Assembly: GCA_014380985.1 (NCBI GenBank)
Contig: JACMIU010000531.1
Location: 1 to 21,755 of the forward strand
Length of the DNA stretch: 21,755 bases
DNA from: Armatimonadota bacterium
GTDB lineage: Bacteria; Armatimonadota; Armatimonadia; Armatimonadales; Armatimonadaceae
Reading direction: 5' to 3'
The notes beneath the pieces were generated by a model that was not told the DNA's origin, did no database searches, and saw nothing but the letters and a program-made list of their open reading frames with translations. This document shows, in pieces, positions 5,984 through 13,345 of the stretch. Within the stretch, counting starts at the first letter, position 1. Every line of letters begins with the position of its first letter. The position numbers were made by a program, and so were the translations under genes.

Positions 5984-6690
5984 CGAACGCCGAGAACGAA
6001 GCCTTAAACCGTGAGGAAGCCGCGATTGAGGAGAAAAACAACGACCGGTTGTTGGTTCTTTCCGATGGCGTTTTCGCTATCGTGGTCACGCTTCTTGCTC
6101 TTGCCATCAAAGTACCGCCCGTTTCCGTCGCGCCGGTGACGCTTTGGGGCGCGTTCATGGCGTTCGGCGCGGTTTTGCCGTCGCTTCTTGGCTTCGTATT
6201 GTCGTTCGTCACGGTCGGTATCATGTGGGCGAACCACTGCGTTTTGTTCTCCTATATAAAGAAAAACGATCATGCGCTCACGGTTTGGAACACGATTTTG
6301 CTTCTGGTCGTGACGCTGATGCCGTTCGTCACCGACGTTTTGGCGCAGTATCTTTCACTTCCCGCGCCGTATCCGCAGGTCGGAATGGTGGTTTATTGCG
6401 GGGTCAGCCTTCTGATGGCACTCGCGTTCAACCTTCTATGGCGTCATGCGTCGCACGAAAACCGTTTGCTCGACCCTGCCGTGGATCCGCGCCTTGTGGA
6501 GCGGGTTCATCAGCGGTATCGGTTCGGTCCGCTCGTGTATCTTGTCTGCTTCGCGCTGACATTCTGGAGCGTTCCGTTTGCGCTGGGCATGGTGACATTA
6601 CTTGCTCTGATGTTCGCCTTGCCATATGGTGATGAAGCGCGAGCGATTGAGGAGCGGCTTGCGCGTCTCCTGCCGGGCAGAAGACGCTAA
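5980..6690 (+). CDS. TMEM175/DUF1211-family membrane protein (putative K+ channel)
   Basis: This 236-residue integral membrane protein has six predicted helices, a single TMEM175 repeat, expected to assemble as a tetramer. The family hallmark RxxxFSDG appears as RLLVLSDG at 23-30, with the Phe replaced by Leu, followed by VFAIVVTLLAL. A second family motif is seen in IMWANHCVLF. Bacterial members conduct K+; activity here is inferred. The ATG overlaps the bcp stop (ATGA at 5980-5983), so translation is coupled to the peroxiredoxin. It converges on the STAS gene with only 2 nt between the two stop codons. Confidence 0.85.
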   Translation: MTNAENEALNREEAAIEEKNNDRLLVLSDGVFAIVVTLLALAIKVPPVSVAPVTLWGAFMAFGAVLPSLLGFVLSFVTVGIMWANHCVLFSYIKKNDHALTVWNTILLLVVTLMPFVTDVLAQYLSLPAPYPQVGMVVYCGVSLLMALAFNLLWRHASHENRLLDPAVDPRLVERVHQRYRFGPLVYLVCFALTFWSVPFALGMVTLLALMFALPYGDEARAIEERLARLLPGRRR

Positions 6691-6692
6691 TG

Positions 6693-7040
6693 CTACTTGG
6701 CATCGAGCGAGGCGATTAGCGTGATTTCGTCATGGTATACCGGAAAGGCGCGGTGCAGACCGGTAATTTCAAACGCCCGCCATATCTGCCGGTTGGTGCA
6801 AATTACCCGCAACGATCCCCCGTGTGCGAGGGTGCGCTGATGCACGGCAAACAAGGTCGCCAGCGCGACCGAATCCACATACTCAACGGCAGACAGGCAG
6901 AGAAGCAGGTCGGCGTCGCCGCTTCCCACCAGAATAAACAGTCGCTCTCGAATCTTGGGAGCATTATAGCAGTCAAAGTCGCCCGCCAGCGTGATTTTCG
7001 CCAGACCGTGTAGGCGCGTTACCGAAAAGGGTACCGTCAT
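6693..7040 (-). CDS. STAS-domain protein, anti-sigma factor antagonist-like
   Basis: This is a single-domain STAS protein of 115 aa, the fold of SpoIIAA/RsbV, which bind anti-sigma kinases and are switched by Ser phosphorylation. The core is ITLAGDFDCYNAPKIRERL, then DADLLLCLSAVEYVDSVALATL with D56-S57 at the phosphorylation loop, then HGGSLRVICTNRQIWRAFEITGL. Start ATG 7040 is chosen for its upstream AAAGGTG seven bases away and because STAS homology begins there. No cognate kinase or sigma factor is nearby, so the partner is encoded elsewhere. Confidence 0.85.
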   Translation of the reverse strand: MTVPFSVTRLHGLAKITLAGDFDCYNAPKIRERLFILVGSGDADLLLCLSAVEYVDSVALATLFAVHQRTLAHGGSLRVICTNRQIWRAFEITGLHRAFPVYHDEITLIASLDAK

Positions 7041-7199
7041 CGTAAAACACCTTTTGCACTTTCCGAGCGGAGAGTCGCTCAGGCGAACACTCCTGCCCCG
7101 TGAAACATCAAAAAGCGGCAGAAACCAGTTTCGATTATTGAAAGCGCATAAAATGATCGGGCGTTCGCACTGCCGCATTGCCGAACCCTGTGTACCGGT

Positions 7200-7227
7200 A
7201 GTGTACCGCGATAGTAACGAAACGCAA
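7200..7227 (-). promoter_or_regulatory. Promoter of the STAS gene
   Basis: On the minus strand TTGCGT (7227-7222) and TACACT (7205-7200) are 16 nt apart. The start near 7193 would give a ~150-nt 5' leader before the ATG at 7040. The leader holds a 5-bp hairpin (GAGCG/CGCTC, 7063-7078) but no riboswitch I recognise. The rest of 7041-7314 shows no gene. Confidence 0.5.
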
Positions 7228-7314
7228 GGGCATTTGTATCCATTTTGCCTATCGGTTTTTGTTCGTCATGAGGCGGCGGCAAATCATGTACTCGCCCGTC
7301 CGGGAGGCATCTGT

Positions 7315-7995
7315 TCACGGTACTATTTTCACGGAAGCATCGTCAATCCACACAGTAATATCCGGGCTTGTCACCAGCACCATGAAAACCGCCGGAGTTT
7401 TCTCCGTAACGGTTCCGCTGACGGTGAACGGTTGCCACTGTGTGGTCGCTGTCGCAATTTGCCGCCCGTAGACTTTCGCAACATCGTCTTTGTCGCGTAG
7501 CCACAGGTCAATATCTTGGTTGCCGGTCGTTGTGTTGGTACGAATCCAGACCGTCGCGGAAAGTTTAGTACCGGCGGGAACTTCCAGCAGTTGCGTGAGT
7601 TGCGCGTGACCAGACCGCTTACGGCTAACGGTCATCTTCTGGCTTGACTGACCGGAGTGCGGGTTTTGTGTATCCTTGTCGTAGCGCAGGTCGAGACTCG
7701 CCCATCCGCTATTGTCCTTCCAACCCGCGCCGATGTTGCCGGAAATGTCTACGGCATCGCTTGCCTTAACGCCGACGTAGGGCGCAAACTCACTCTCGAA
7801 ACCTCCGTTGACCAAAACCTCTCTTCCCATGCCGGTAGGTGTCGCCGTGCTATTTTTAGACGCGACGGTAGACCCTGCAGATCCCTTTGCCAAAGCCGCG
7901 CCGCTCGGTTGAAACCGGCTTACGACGATTGCGGTCAGTCCGAGTAGGACAACAGCAAGCAAAACCAGACCACCGGGCTTCAAAATCAGTTTCAT
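7315..7995 (-). CDS. Membrane-anchored carbohydrate-binding-like (CBM4_9/galactose-binding fold) protein
   Basis: The 226-aa product begins with MKLILKPGG and a hydrophobic segment (LVLLAVVLLGLTAIVV) that may be an uncleaved anchor or signal peptide, then a Ser/Thr/Ala linker. Residues ~60-226 resemble a jelly-roll binding module: VLVNGGFESEF at the start, GWASLDLRYD, NPHSGQSSQKMTV, QLLEVPAGTKLSATVWIRTN, and VWIDDASVKIVP at the end. This is the usual 'NGGFE ... HSG..S ... Y.ls.W.r ... DD' arrangement of CBM4/9-like modules. No catalytic domain is attached. The ATG at 7995 has AAAGG seven bases upstream; an upstream in-frame start at 8058 lacks this. Confidence 0.7.
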   Translation of the reverse strand: MKLILKPGGLVLLAVVLLGLTAIVVSRFQPSGAALAKGSAGSTVASKNSTATPTGMGREVLVNGGFESEFAPYVGVKASDAVDISGNIGAGWKDNSGWASLDLRYDKDTQNPHSGQSSQKMTVSRKRSGHAQLTQLLEVPAGTKLSATVWIRTNTTTGNQDIDLWLRDKDDVAKVYGRQIATATTQWQPFTVSGTVTEKTPAVFMVLVTSPDITVWIDDASVKIVP

Positions 7996-8145
7996 AAATA
8001 TACCTTTCAAGGGAGTTCTCTCTTTATCACCCCCGCTGCCATTGCTTACAATAATCATGCCACGATAAAAGGTTTCGAGGAATCATAGCGGTCGCCACAG
8101 GGATACAAGGCAAGGCGGTAGCGGTCTTCGTTCGCCCCGGTATGC

Positions 8146-8151
8146 TACAAT
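8146..8151 (+). promoter_or_regulatory. Possible -10 element for the isocitrate dehydrogenase operon
   Basis: TACAAT at 8146-8151 would start transcription near 8158 and leave a ~68-nt leader with a Shine-Dalgarno before ATG 8226. No recognisable -35 is present. The 7996-8225 spacer between the divergent genes holds nothing else I can identify. Confidence 0.35.
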
Positions 8152-8225
8152 CATTTCAGGCGAAAAGTTACGCTCGCAAGCACGGCGAGTACGCCGCCAC
8201 CAAAATATCGAAGGATTATCCGATT

Positions 8226-9278
8226 ATGACTATGCCCGCTACCCCCGTTGACGTTCCTGCTCCCGTTGCGCCCGCCGCACCGTACACCGTTACCCTGATT
8301 CCCGGCGACGGTATCGGGCCCGAAGTAACGGATGCCACCGTGCAGATTCTCGAAGCCACCGGTATCTCGTTCGTGTGGGACAGGCAGGACGCGGGCGCAA
8401 GCATGATTCCGATGTACGGAACCGCTTTGCCGGAGTCGGTCGTCAGCGCGGTGATTAAATCGGGAGTCGCGCTCAAGGGACCCATCGCCACGCCGGTCGG
8501 GGAGGGCTTTACGTCGGTCAACGTCGCGCTCAGGAAACGCCTCAGCCTGTACGCGAACGTGCGCCCCGCCCGCAACCTGCCCGGCGTCAAAACCCCCTTT
8601 AGCGGCATTGATATTGTCGTGGTGCGCGAAAACAGCGAGGATTTGTATAGCGGTATCGAACACGTTGTCGTGCCGGGCGTGGTCGAATCGCTCAAGATTA
8701 TCACCGAAAAGGCAAGTACCCGGATCGCCCGCCACGCTTTCGAGTATGCCCGACTGAACAACCGGAAAAAAATCACCGGGGTTCATAAAGCGAACATCAT
8801 GAAACTGTCCGACGGCTTGTTTCTGGAATGTTGCCGCAAGGTTGCCCGCGAGTATCCGCAAATCGAATATACCGAAATGATCGTAGACAACTGCTGTATG
8901 CAATTGGTTACGAAGCCGCAACAGTTCGATGTGATGGTGATGGAAAACCTGTACGGCGATATTATTTCCGACCTTGTTTCCGGACTTGTCGGCGGACTCG
9001 GAGTGACAGGATCGGCGAATATCGGCGAGGATGCCACGGTGTATGAAGCAGTTCACGGTTCCGCGCCCGATATTGCCGGAAAAGGTTACGCCAACCCGAC
9101 CGCCGTATTGATGAGCGGCATCATGATGCTTCGCACTTTCGGCGAAACTGATGCTGCAAACCGCGTGGAAAAAGCATTGTACGCGGTATTCACCGGTGGC
9201 AAGCATTTCACCCGCGATTTAGGCGGCACGGCGGGAACGGCGGATTTTGTGCAGGCGGTTATCGCCGCGATGGAGTAA
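8226..9278 (+). CDS. Isocitrate dehydrogenase, NAD+-type (IDH/IPMDH family)
   Basis: Oxidative decarboxylation of isocitrate to 2-oxoglutarate in the TCA cycle; cytoplasmic. Family features in order: TLIPGDGIGPEV (24-34); the isocitrate-specific S97-x-N99...R103 motif in TSVNVALRKRL, which separates IDH from isopropylmalate dehydrogenase; ENSEDLYSGIEH with catalytic Tyr141; Lys188 in GVHKANIMK; metal-binding D221, D245 and D249; and the cofactor loop HGSAPDIAGKGYANPTA. Asp282-Ile283 in that loop is the NAD+-type signature, where NADP+ enzymes have Lys-Tyr. The start is ATG 8226, with GAAGGA 10 nt upstream. Even so, the protein has an unusual Pro/Ala/Val-rich N-terminal extension of ~18 residues. 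It heads an operon with the Uma2 and methyltransferase genes. Confidence 0.9.
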   Translation: MTMPATPVDVPAPVAPAAPYTVTLIPGDGIGPEVTDATVQILEATGISFVWDRQDAGASMIPMYGTALPESVVSAVIKSGVALKGPIATPVGEGFTSVNVALRKRLSLYANVRPARNLPGVKTPFSGIDIVVVRENSEDLYSGIEHVVVPGVVESLKIITEKASTRIARHAFEYARLNNRKKITGVHKANIMKLSDGLFLECCRKVAREYPQIEYTEMIVDNCCMQLVTKPQQFDVMVMENLYGDIISDLVSGLVGGLGVTGSANIGEDATVYEAVHGSAPDIAGKGYANPTAVLMSGIMMLRTFGETDAANRVEKALYAVFTGGKHFTRDLGGTAGTADFVQAVIAAME

Positions 9279-9282
9279 AGCC

Positions 9283-9888
9283 ATGGAGGTCAAAGAAGCC
9301 AATGCCATCACCACGTATTTGGTGCAGGAACGGCAAAGCGAATACAAGAGCGAGCGCATCCGCGGTGCGGTAGTACGCATGGCTGATAGGGACGATGATC
9401 ACCACGACATCAAGGCGAATCTAATCTGCGCTTTGCAAAAACTTTGTTCCGCGTCCGAATACCGCGTGCTGACGCAAATGCGTGTGCTGTGTCCGCGTGG
9501 CGATATTTACTACCCAGACTTGGTGATAACGCGCCGTGGACATAGTTTACATTTCGACGAGGAGCGCGATTGTCTGCAAAATCCGGTCTGCGTGATAGAA
9601 ATAGCGACGCGAGGGACGATAATGATGGACGGCATAATCAAACGACAGCGATATATTGCCATGCCGTCGCTGGAACTTTATATGCTGGTACACGCACCTG
9701 AAGAAGCATCGGGCGACGGACGCATGGTGACAACATACATTAGAGTATACAACGAAACGTACTTCCGTCTCGGTCTAACATACCCCGGTGGGCGAACAGA
9801 ATTGCCGTTTCCGGCTGCAAGCGTCACATTTATGGATATTTTTGAGAATACGCAAAGGCTCGCTATCAATGAACAAGGCGGAAAATAA
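9283..9888 (+). CDS. Uma2-like (DUF820) PD-(D/E)XK nuclease-fold protein
   Basis: This 201-aa protein belongs to a very large family of unknown biological role found in Cyanobacteria, Armatimonadota and others. Recognisable parts are HHDIKANLICALQK (early helix), YYPDLVI with Asp79, NPVCVIEIATRGT with Glu106, and the helix IIKRQRYIAMPSLELYMLV, matching the usual 'K...Y....y..iPsl.eYllv'. The segment after the Glu is normally L/S-S-P-S-T; here it is ATRGT, an atypical active-site loop. It starts 4 nt after the idh stop, with GGAG in the idh end as RBS, and its TAA touches the next ATG directly. Confidence 0.8.
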   Translation: MEVKEANAITTYLVQERQSEYKSERIRGAVVRMADRDDDHHDIKANLICALQKLCSASEYRVLTQMRVLCPRGDIYYPDLVITRRGHSLHFDEERDCLQNPVCVIEIATRGTIMMDGIIKRQRYIAMPSLELYMLVHAPEEASGDGRMVTTYIRVYNETYFRLGLTYPGGRTELPFPAASVTFMDIFENTQRLAINEQGGK

Positions 9889-10677
9889 ATGACTCCCGAA
9901 GCCCGTCTGCAAAAGCGTGATTCGTCCGCCTTCTACGATTCGCTCGGCGCGGTTTATCTGTCGCCCGCTGACGGTTTCGACGAACTCGCCCCAACGTATG
10001 ACCAACGCCTTGCTGGGAACCCCCTGTTCGCGCTGGAAAGCCGCGCTGTGCTGGATGCCTTACCGGATTTGTCGGGCAAGCGTGTCGCCGACATCGGGTG
10101 TGGCACGGGGCGATACGCCTTGCAACTCGCCCGTATGGGCGCGGCATCCGTGGTCGGAATTGACCTGTCCAGCGAAATGCTCGCGGTGGCGGCGCGAAAG
10201 TCTGTGCGCGGCGATTTAGGTGACTTTGTAATGTGGCGGCGCGGTGACTTGTTGGAGCGGTTACCGTTCGCCGACGAATCCATAGACTTGGCAGTTTGCG
10301 CGTTGACGCTTTCGTTCCTGCCCGGTGTGAGCGGAGCGTTCCGCGAACTGTGCCGCGTTCTCGCGCCCGGCGGGTCATTGGTCGTTAGCGATTATCACCC
10401 GCACGGTTTGGCGCAGACACGGGCGGAGGAAACGGCGCGGAATGGCAATAAGAATCGCGCCCCGTATTTGCGCTTCACTTCGGCGGGCGGCGACGATTGC
10501 CGCATCGCGCAGTATGTTCATACTATCAGCGATTGGTTCGACGCGGCGCGAACGGCGGGAATGACCCTCGGTGCTATCGCCGAGCCGGTCGCTGACCGAC
10601 AGATAGCCAGCACCTATTCCGGGCTTCAGGCGCAAAGTGGTGTTCCTCTTGCCGTAATCGCCCGGTTCGGAAAATAA
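9889..10677 (+). CDS. Class I SAM-dependent methyltransferase
   Basis: 262 aa with the Rossmann methyltransferase core. Motif I is VADIGCGTG (66-74), an acidic residue ends the second strand (GIDLSSEML, Asp92), and IDLAVCALTLSFLPGVSGAFRELCRVLAPGG is the typical motif IV-VI stretch of Methyltransf_11/25 members. The opening YDSLGAVYLSPADGFDELAPTYDQR resembles small-molecule methyltransferases that begin with a 'fD..A..YD' helix. The substrate cannot be told. Start ATG follows the Uma2 stop with no gap, so translation is probably coupled. A strong terminator follows. Confidence 0.88.
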   Translation: MTPEARLQKRDSSAFYDSLGAVYLSPADGFDELAPTYDQRLAGNPLFALESRAVLDALPDLSGKRVADIGCGTGRYALQLARMGAASVVGIDLSSEMLAVAARKSVRGDLGDFVMWRRGDLLERLPFADESIDLAVCALTLSFLPGVSGAFRELCRVLAPGGSLVVSDYHPHGLAQTRAEETARNGNKNRAPYLRFTSAGGDDCRIAQYVHTISDWFDAARTAGMTLGAIAEPVADRQIASTYSGLQAQSGVPLAVIARFGK

Positions 10678-10678
10678 A

Positions 10679-10712
10679 AAACGGGGAAGCAAAAAGCCTT
10701 GCTTCCCCGTTT
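10679..10712. terminator. Bidirectional intrinsic terminator
   Basis: A perfect 14-bp stem (AAACGGGGAAGCAA side 10679-10692, TTGCTTCCCCGTTT side 10699-10712) closes the loop AAAGCC. On the minus strand it is followed by a T-rich run (TTTATTTT). It ends the isocitrate dehydrogenase-Uma2-methyltransferase operon from the left and the fasciclin gene from the right. Confidence 0.88.
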
Positions 10713-10734
10713 CGCGTTTGGCGAACCACAGCAC

Positions 10735-11292
10735 CTACATCGGTGCCATCTTATCCATTTTGCCGCCCATCTTGCCGCCGCCCATCTTGTTCATCTTGCC
10801 GGGAACCTTGTCGGTCGGCATAATCACAGTGTCAATCACGTGAATCACACCATTATCGGCGACGATGTCGGTTTTGGTGATTTTCGCTTTGTTGACCATC
10901 GGCGATGGCTTCACAGACACATAGATGGTCGGACCGGCGAGGCTTTTCACATCCTTCGGACCCGACATGGCTAAAACGTCCTTTGCCATGATCTTGCTCG
11001 GAACGACGTGGTACTTGAGCAACGCGGCGAGTTTCGCCTTGTTCTCCGGCTTCAGAAGCGACGCGAGCGTCGCTTTCGGGATTTTGGCGAACGCGGCGTT
11101 TGTCGGCGCGAACACGGTGATGCCTTGCGTGGTCTTGAGCGCGTCCACTAAGCCCGCCGCTTTGACGGCTTTGACCAGCGTCGAGAACTGCGGGTCGGAC
11201 ATGGCGATTTCTACCACGTCGTCGGCGTGAGCCGCGGGAGCAACGAACGCCGCGAAGGCGGCAAGACCGGCGAACAGGAGTGATTTTTTCAT
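10735..11292 (-). CDS. Secreted fasciclin (FAS1) domain protein with Lys/Met/Gly-rich tail
   Basis: 185 aa. A cleavable signal peptide (MKKSLLFAGLAAFAAFVAPAAHA) is followed by one FAS1 domain: FSTLVKAVKAAGLVDAL, the H1 box TVFAPTNAAF, YHVVPSKI, and the H2-like GVIHVIDTVIMP. Such domains mediate adhesion or matrix contacts outside the cell. The last ~25 residues are repetitive KM and GGK units (GKMNKMGGGKMGGKMDKMAPM), rich in Met, which could bind metal or be an unstructured charged tail. ATG 11292 is preferred over the upstream in-frame start because the signal peptide begins there and AGAAAG lies upstream. Confidence 0.9.
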   Translation of the reverse strand: MKKSLLFAGLAAFAAFVAPAAHADDVVEIAMSDPQFSTLVKAVKAAGLVDALKTTQGITVFAPTNAAFAKIPKATLASLLKPENKAKLAALLKYHVVPSKIMAKDVLAMSGPKDVKSLAGPTIYVSVKPSPMVNKAKITKTDIVADNGVIHVIDTVIMPTDKVPGKMNKMGGGKMGGKMDKMAPM

Positions 11293-11313
11293 CGTTTCAA
11301 TTCTTTCTATAAA

Positions 11314-11332
11314 ACCGTGCCCGATGGACACG
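11314..11332 (-). promoter_or_regulatory. Terminator-like hairpin in the leader of the fasciclin gene
   Basis: On the minus strand CCGTGTCC-ATC-GGGCACGG forms an 8-bp stem with one G-U pair, followed by TTTTAT, about 22 nt before the ATG at 11292. It may be an attenuator or a stabilising 5' hairpin. The 3-nt loop is short, and no clear upstream promoter was identified. Confidence 0.35.
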
Positions 11333-11431
11333 GCTACTGCTTGTACAATACCCGTTCTGTAACGAATATCGGCACACTGGGAATACTATGCCGCGCAGGA
11401 AAAACGTTCCCCGTGCGCGAACTGATGCCTC

Positions 11432-12733
11432 ATGACAAACATTCTTTCGTTTTGCAGTGTTGCTGTTTCGCTTGTCACGCCCCTGTGCGCTTCTTCCTTA
11501 CCCGTAATTGTGTCGGTTCCAACCGCGCAAGAGGGAAATGCCTCGAAACCGCTGACCGTTTCCGGGTTCGCCGATGCCGTTAAAGCCAAACGCGCCGATA
11601 CGGACGAGTTCGCCGGGCAGGTGCGCGAGTGGTTCGGCGCAGACAACTTGAAGCGCGGGGCGTCGCCGAAACTGGAAAATCGCCGCCTTGTCGCCGCTCT
11701 CGAAACCGCGACCGAACCGCCGAAAGATACGGTTCCCGCGCTGGTGTCGGAGGACGGACGCTTCCGGTTGCCGCTTTCGCGTATCGGCAAAACCAACGTC
11801 TACGCCGCGCAGACCACGCTCCCTGAAGGCTCGTTTTTGAAGTGGCACTACGAAATCGGTGAGACGCGCCTCGGTGGGGGCGATCTGGAAGCGCACACGT
11901 ATCCCGCCGAGTTCGATACCAACCCCGATATTCCGCACGGAACGCTGACCGAGATGCCGCTCTGGAAGTCCACGATTTTTCCGCGCACCGAACGCCGATG
12001 GTGGGTGTATGTTCCGGCGCAGGTTCGCGCCCGTCCCGATGTTCCCGCCGCTGTGATTATCATGCAGGACGGCGAATGGTCGCGCTGGTATCTGCCGAAC
12101 CTGCTCGACAACATGATTTACGCGGGCGAGATTCCGCCCACCGTTGCCGTGATGGTCAACCCCGGTCGCTACCCCGAACAAAAGCCGAACGACGGCGCAC
12201 GGAACCGGTCGTTTGAGTACGACACGCTTTCCGACCAGTACGCCCGTTTTCTTCTGGAGGAAATCTTGCCGGAAACGGAAAAGACGGTGAAACTAAGGAC
12301 AGACCCGGCAGGGCGCATCACGATGGGGGGTTCTTCCGGCGGCATTTGCGCGTTCACGGCGGCGTGGGAAAAGCCCGATCAGTTCGGTAAGGTGATCTCT
12401 TGGATTGGCTCGTTCGTGAATCTGCAAGGCGGCAAAACGGGAATCGGCGGCGGTCACAACTACTCGATTCTGGTTCGCAAAACCAAAGATGCCCCGAAGC
12501 CGATTCGGGTCTTTTTGCAGGACGGCTCGAACGATATTGATAATCAATTCGGCAACTGGCCCCTCGCCAATCAGGAAATGGCGGCGGCACTCAAGTACGC
12601 GGGCTACGACTACCGGTTCGTTTACGGGCAGGGGAACCATAGCGACCGGCACCTGCGGGCGATTCTGCCGGACGCGCTTCGGTGGCTTTGGCGCGATGAG
12701 GCGAAAAACGCGCCACCCGCAAAAACGCCTTAG
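11432..12733 (+). CDS. Secreted esterase D/enterochelin esterase-family alpha/beta hydrolase
   Basis: 433 aa with an N-terminal signal peptide (ending near LCASS). Residues ~100-185 look like an N-terminal carbohydrate-binding-like beta domain (FRLPLSRIGKTNVYAA, FLKWHYEIGE). Residues ~187-420 are the esterase D-type alpha/beta hydrolase (PF00756): RWWVYVPAQ, AVIIMQDGEW, then nucleophile Ser302 in MGGSSGG, an acidic group at DGSNDID (364-370), and catalytic His403 in GQGNHSDRH. Related proteins hydrolyse siderophore esters, feruloyl or acetyl groups on polysaccharides; I cannot choose among these. There is no clear Shine-Dalgarno, and an imperfect hairpin (CGCGC...GCGCG) lies just upstream. 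Confidence 0.83.
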   Translation: MTNILSFCSVAVSLVTPLCASSLPVIVSVPTAQEGNASKPLTVSGFADAVKAKRADTDEFAGQVREWFGADNLKRGASPKLENRRLVAALETATEPPKDTVPALVSEDGRFRLPLSRIGKTNVYAAQTTLPEGSFLKWHYEIGETRLGGGDLEAHTYPAEFDTNPDIPHGTLTEMPLWKSTIFPRTERRWWVYVPAQVRARPDVPAAVIIMQDGEWSRWYLPNLLDNMIYAGEIPPTVAVMVNPGRYPEQKPNDGARNRSFEYDTLSDQYARFLLEEILPETEKTVKLRTDPAGRITMGGSSGGICAFTAAWEKPDQFGKVISWIGSFVNLQGGKTGIGGGHNYSILVRKTKDAPKPIRVFLQDGSNDIDNQFGNWPLANQEMAAALKYAGYDYRFVYGQGNHSDRHLRAILPDALRWLWRDEAKNAPPAKTP

Positions 12734-12779
12734 CCACTTCGTCGAACAATCGGGTATAACGTCGCAAGGGGATTGAACC

Positions 12780-13325
12780 ATGCCTAAGTACGTGCCTTTT
12801 CTTGTCGCCTTCGTCGCCGTTTCTACAATGCTGATGGTTATCGGTTGGCGGCAACTTCTTGTCGCACGTCCGGTTGTTCCCGGTGGCGATCCGAAACAAG
12901 CCGGGGTTTTGCTGAACACCGAATATGTGTCCCTTATTGAGGATGACTGGGCAGTGTCCGAAGTGAAGTACGTTCTCAAGGGACAATCGGTTGATATATA
13001 CGGCAGACTGAATACTGCCACGTATATTATTTGTAAAGACGGCAAGGAGCATTATGCTTCGTTCGCCGACCCAACTGCCCCCTACAAGATAACGAAAAGT
13101 GATGTTGCCCACGCGGTAGCGAAGCCGGGTGATTGGTATTGCTACCTGCGAAACACTCCTGTGGAGTACGGGGCGAGTAGCGTGAAAGTGGACTGGACGA
13201 AATGCCAACCGGAAACCACGTGTGGCGAGATGGTGAACGACACGGAAACCGAGATCTTTGATGTTGTCAGCGACGGGATGGTATTACAAAATGCTGTCAC
13301 CGATGGCGTATTGCACGTCAAGTAG
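12780..13325 (+). CDS. Hypothetical membrane-anchored protein, 181 aa
   Basis: A single N-terminal hydrophobic segment (YVPFLVAFVAVSTMLMVIGW) is followed by a ~150-residue hydrophilic, beta-rich, mildly acidic exported domain with four Cys (IICKDG, WYCYL, KCQPETTC). I recognise no family. It has its own -10 (TATAAC, 12755-12760) and a Shine-Dalgarno-like AAGGGG before ATG 12780. The gene converges on the polysaccharide operon with 20 nt between stops. Confidence 0.7.
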   Translation: MPKYVPFLVAFVAVSTMLMVIGWRQLLVARPVVPGGDPKQAGVLLNTEYVSLIEDDWAVSEVKYVLKGQSVDIYGRLNTATYIICKDGKEHYASFADPTAPYKITKSDVAHAVAKPGDWYCYLRNTPVEYGASSVKVDWTKCQPETTCGEMVNDTETEIFDVVSDGMVLQNAVTDGVLHVK

Positions 13326-13345
13326 CAGGGCGCACCGGCACGATA

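Noticed and set aside
8142..8225. Upstream ATG for isocitrate dehydrogenase
   Set aside because: The ATG lies before the predicted transcription start and lacks a Shine-Dalgarno; ATG 8226 has one.
8151..9206. 351-codon ORF antisense to isocitrate dehydrogenase
   Set aside because: His/Arg-rich shadow of a conserved gene with no recognisable domain, RBS or promoter.
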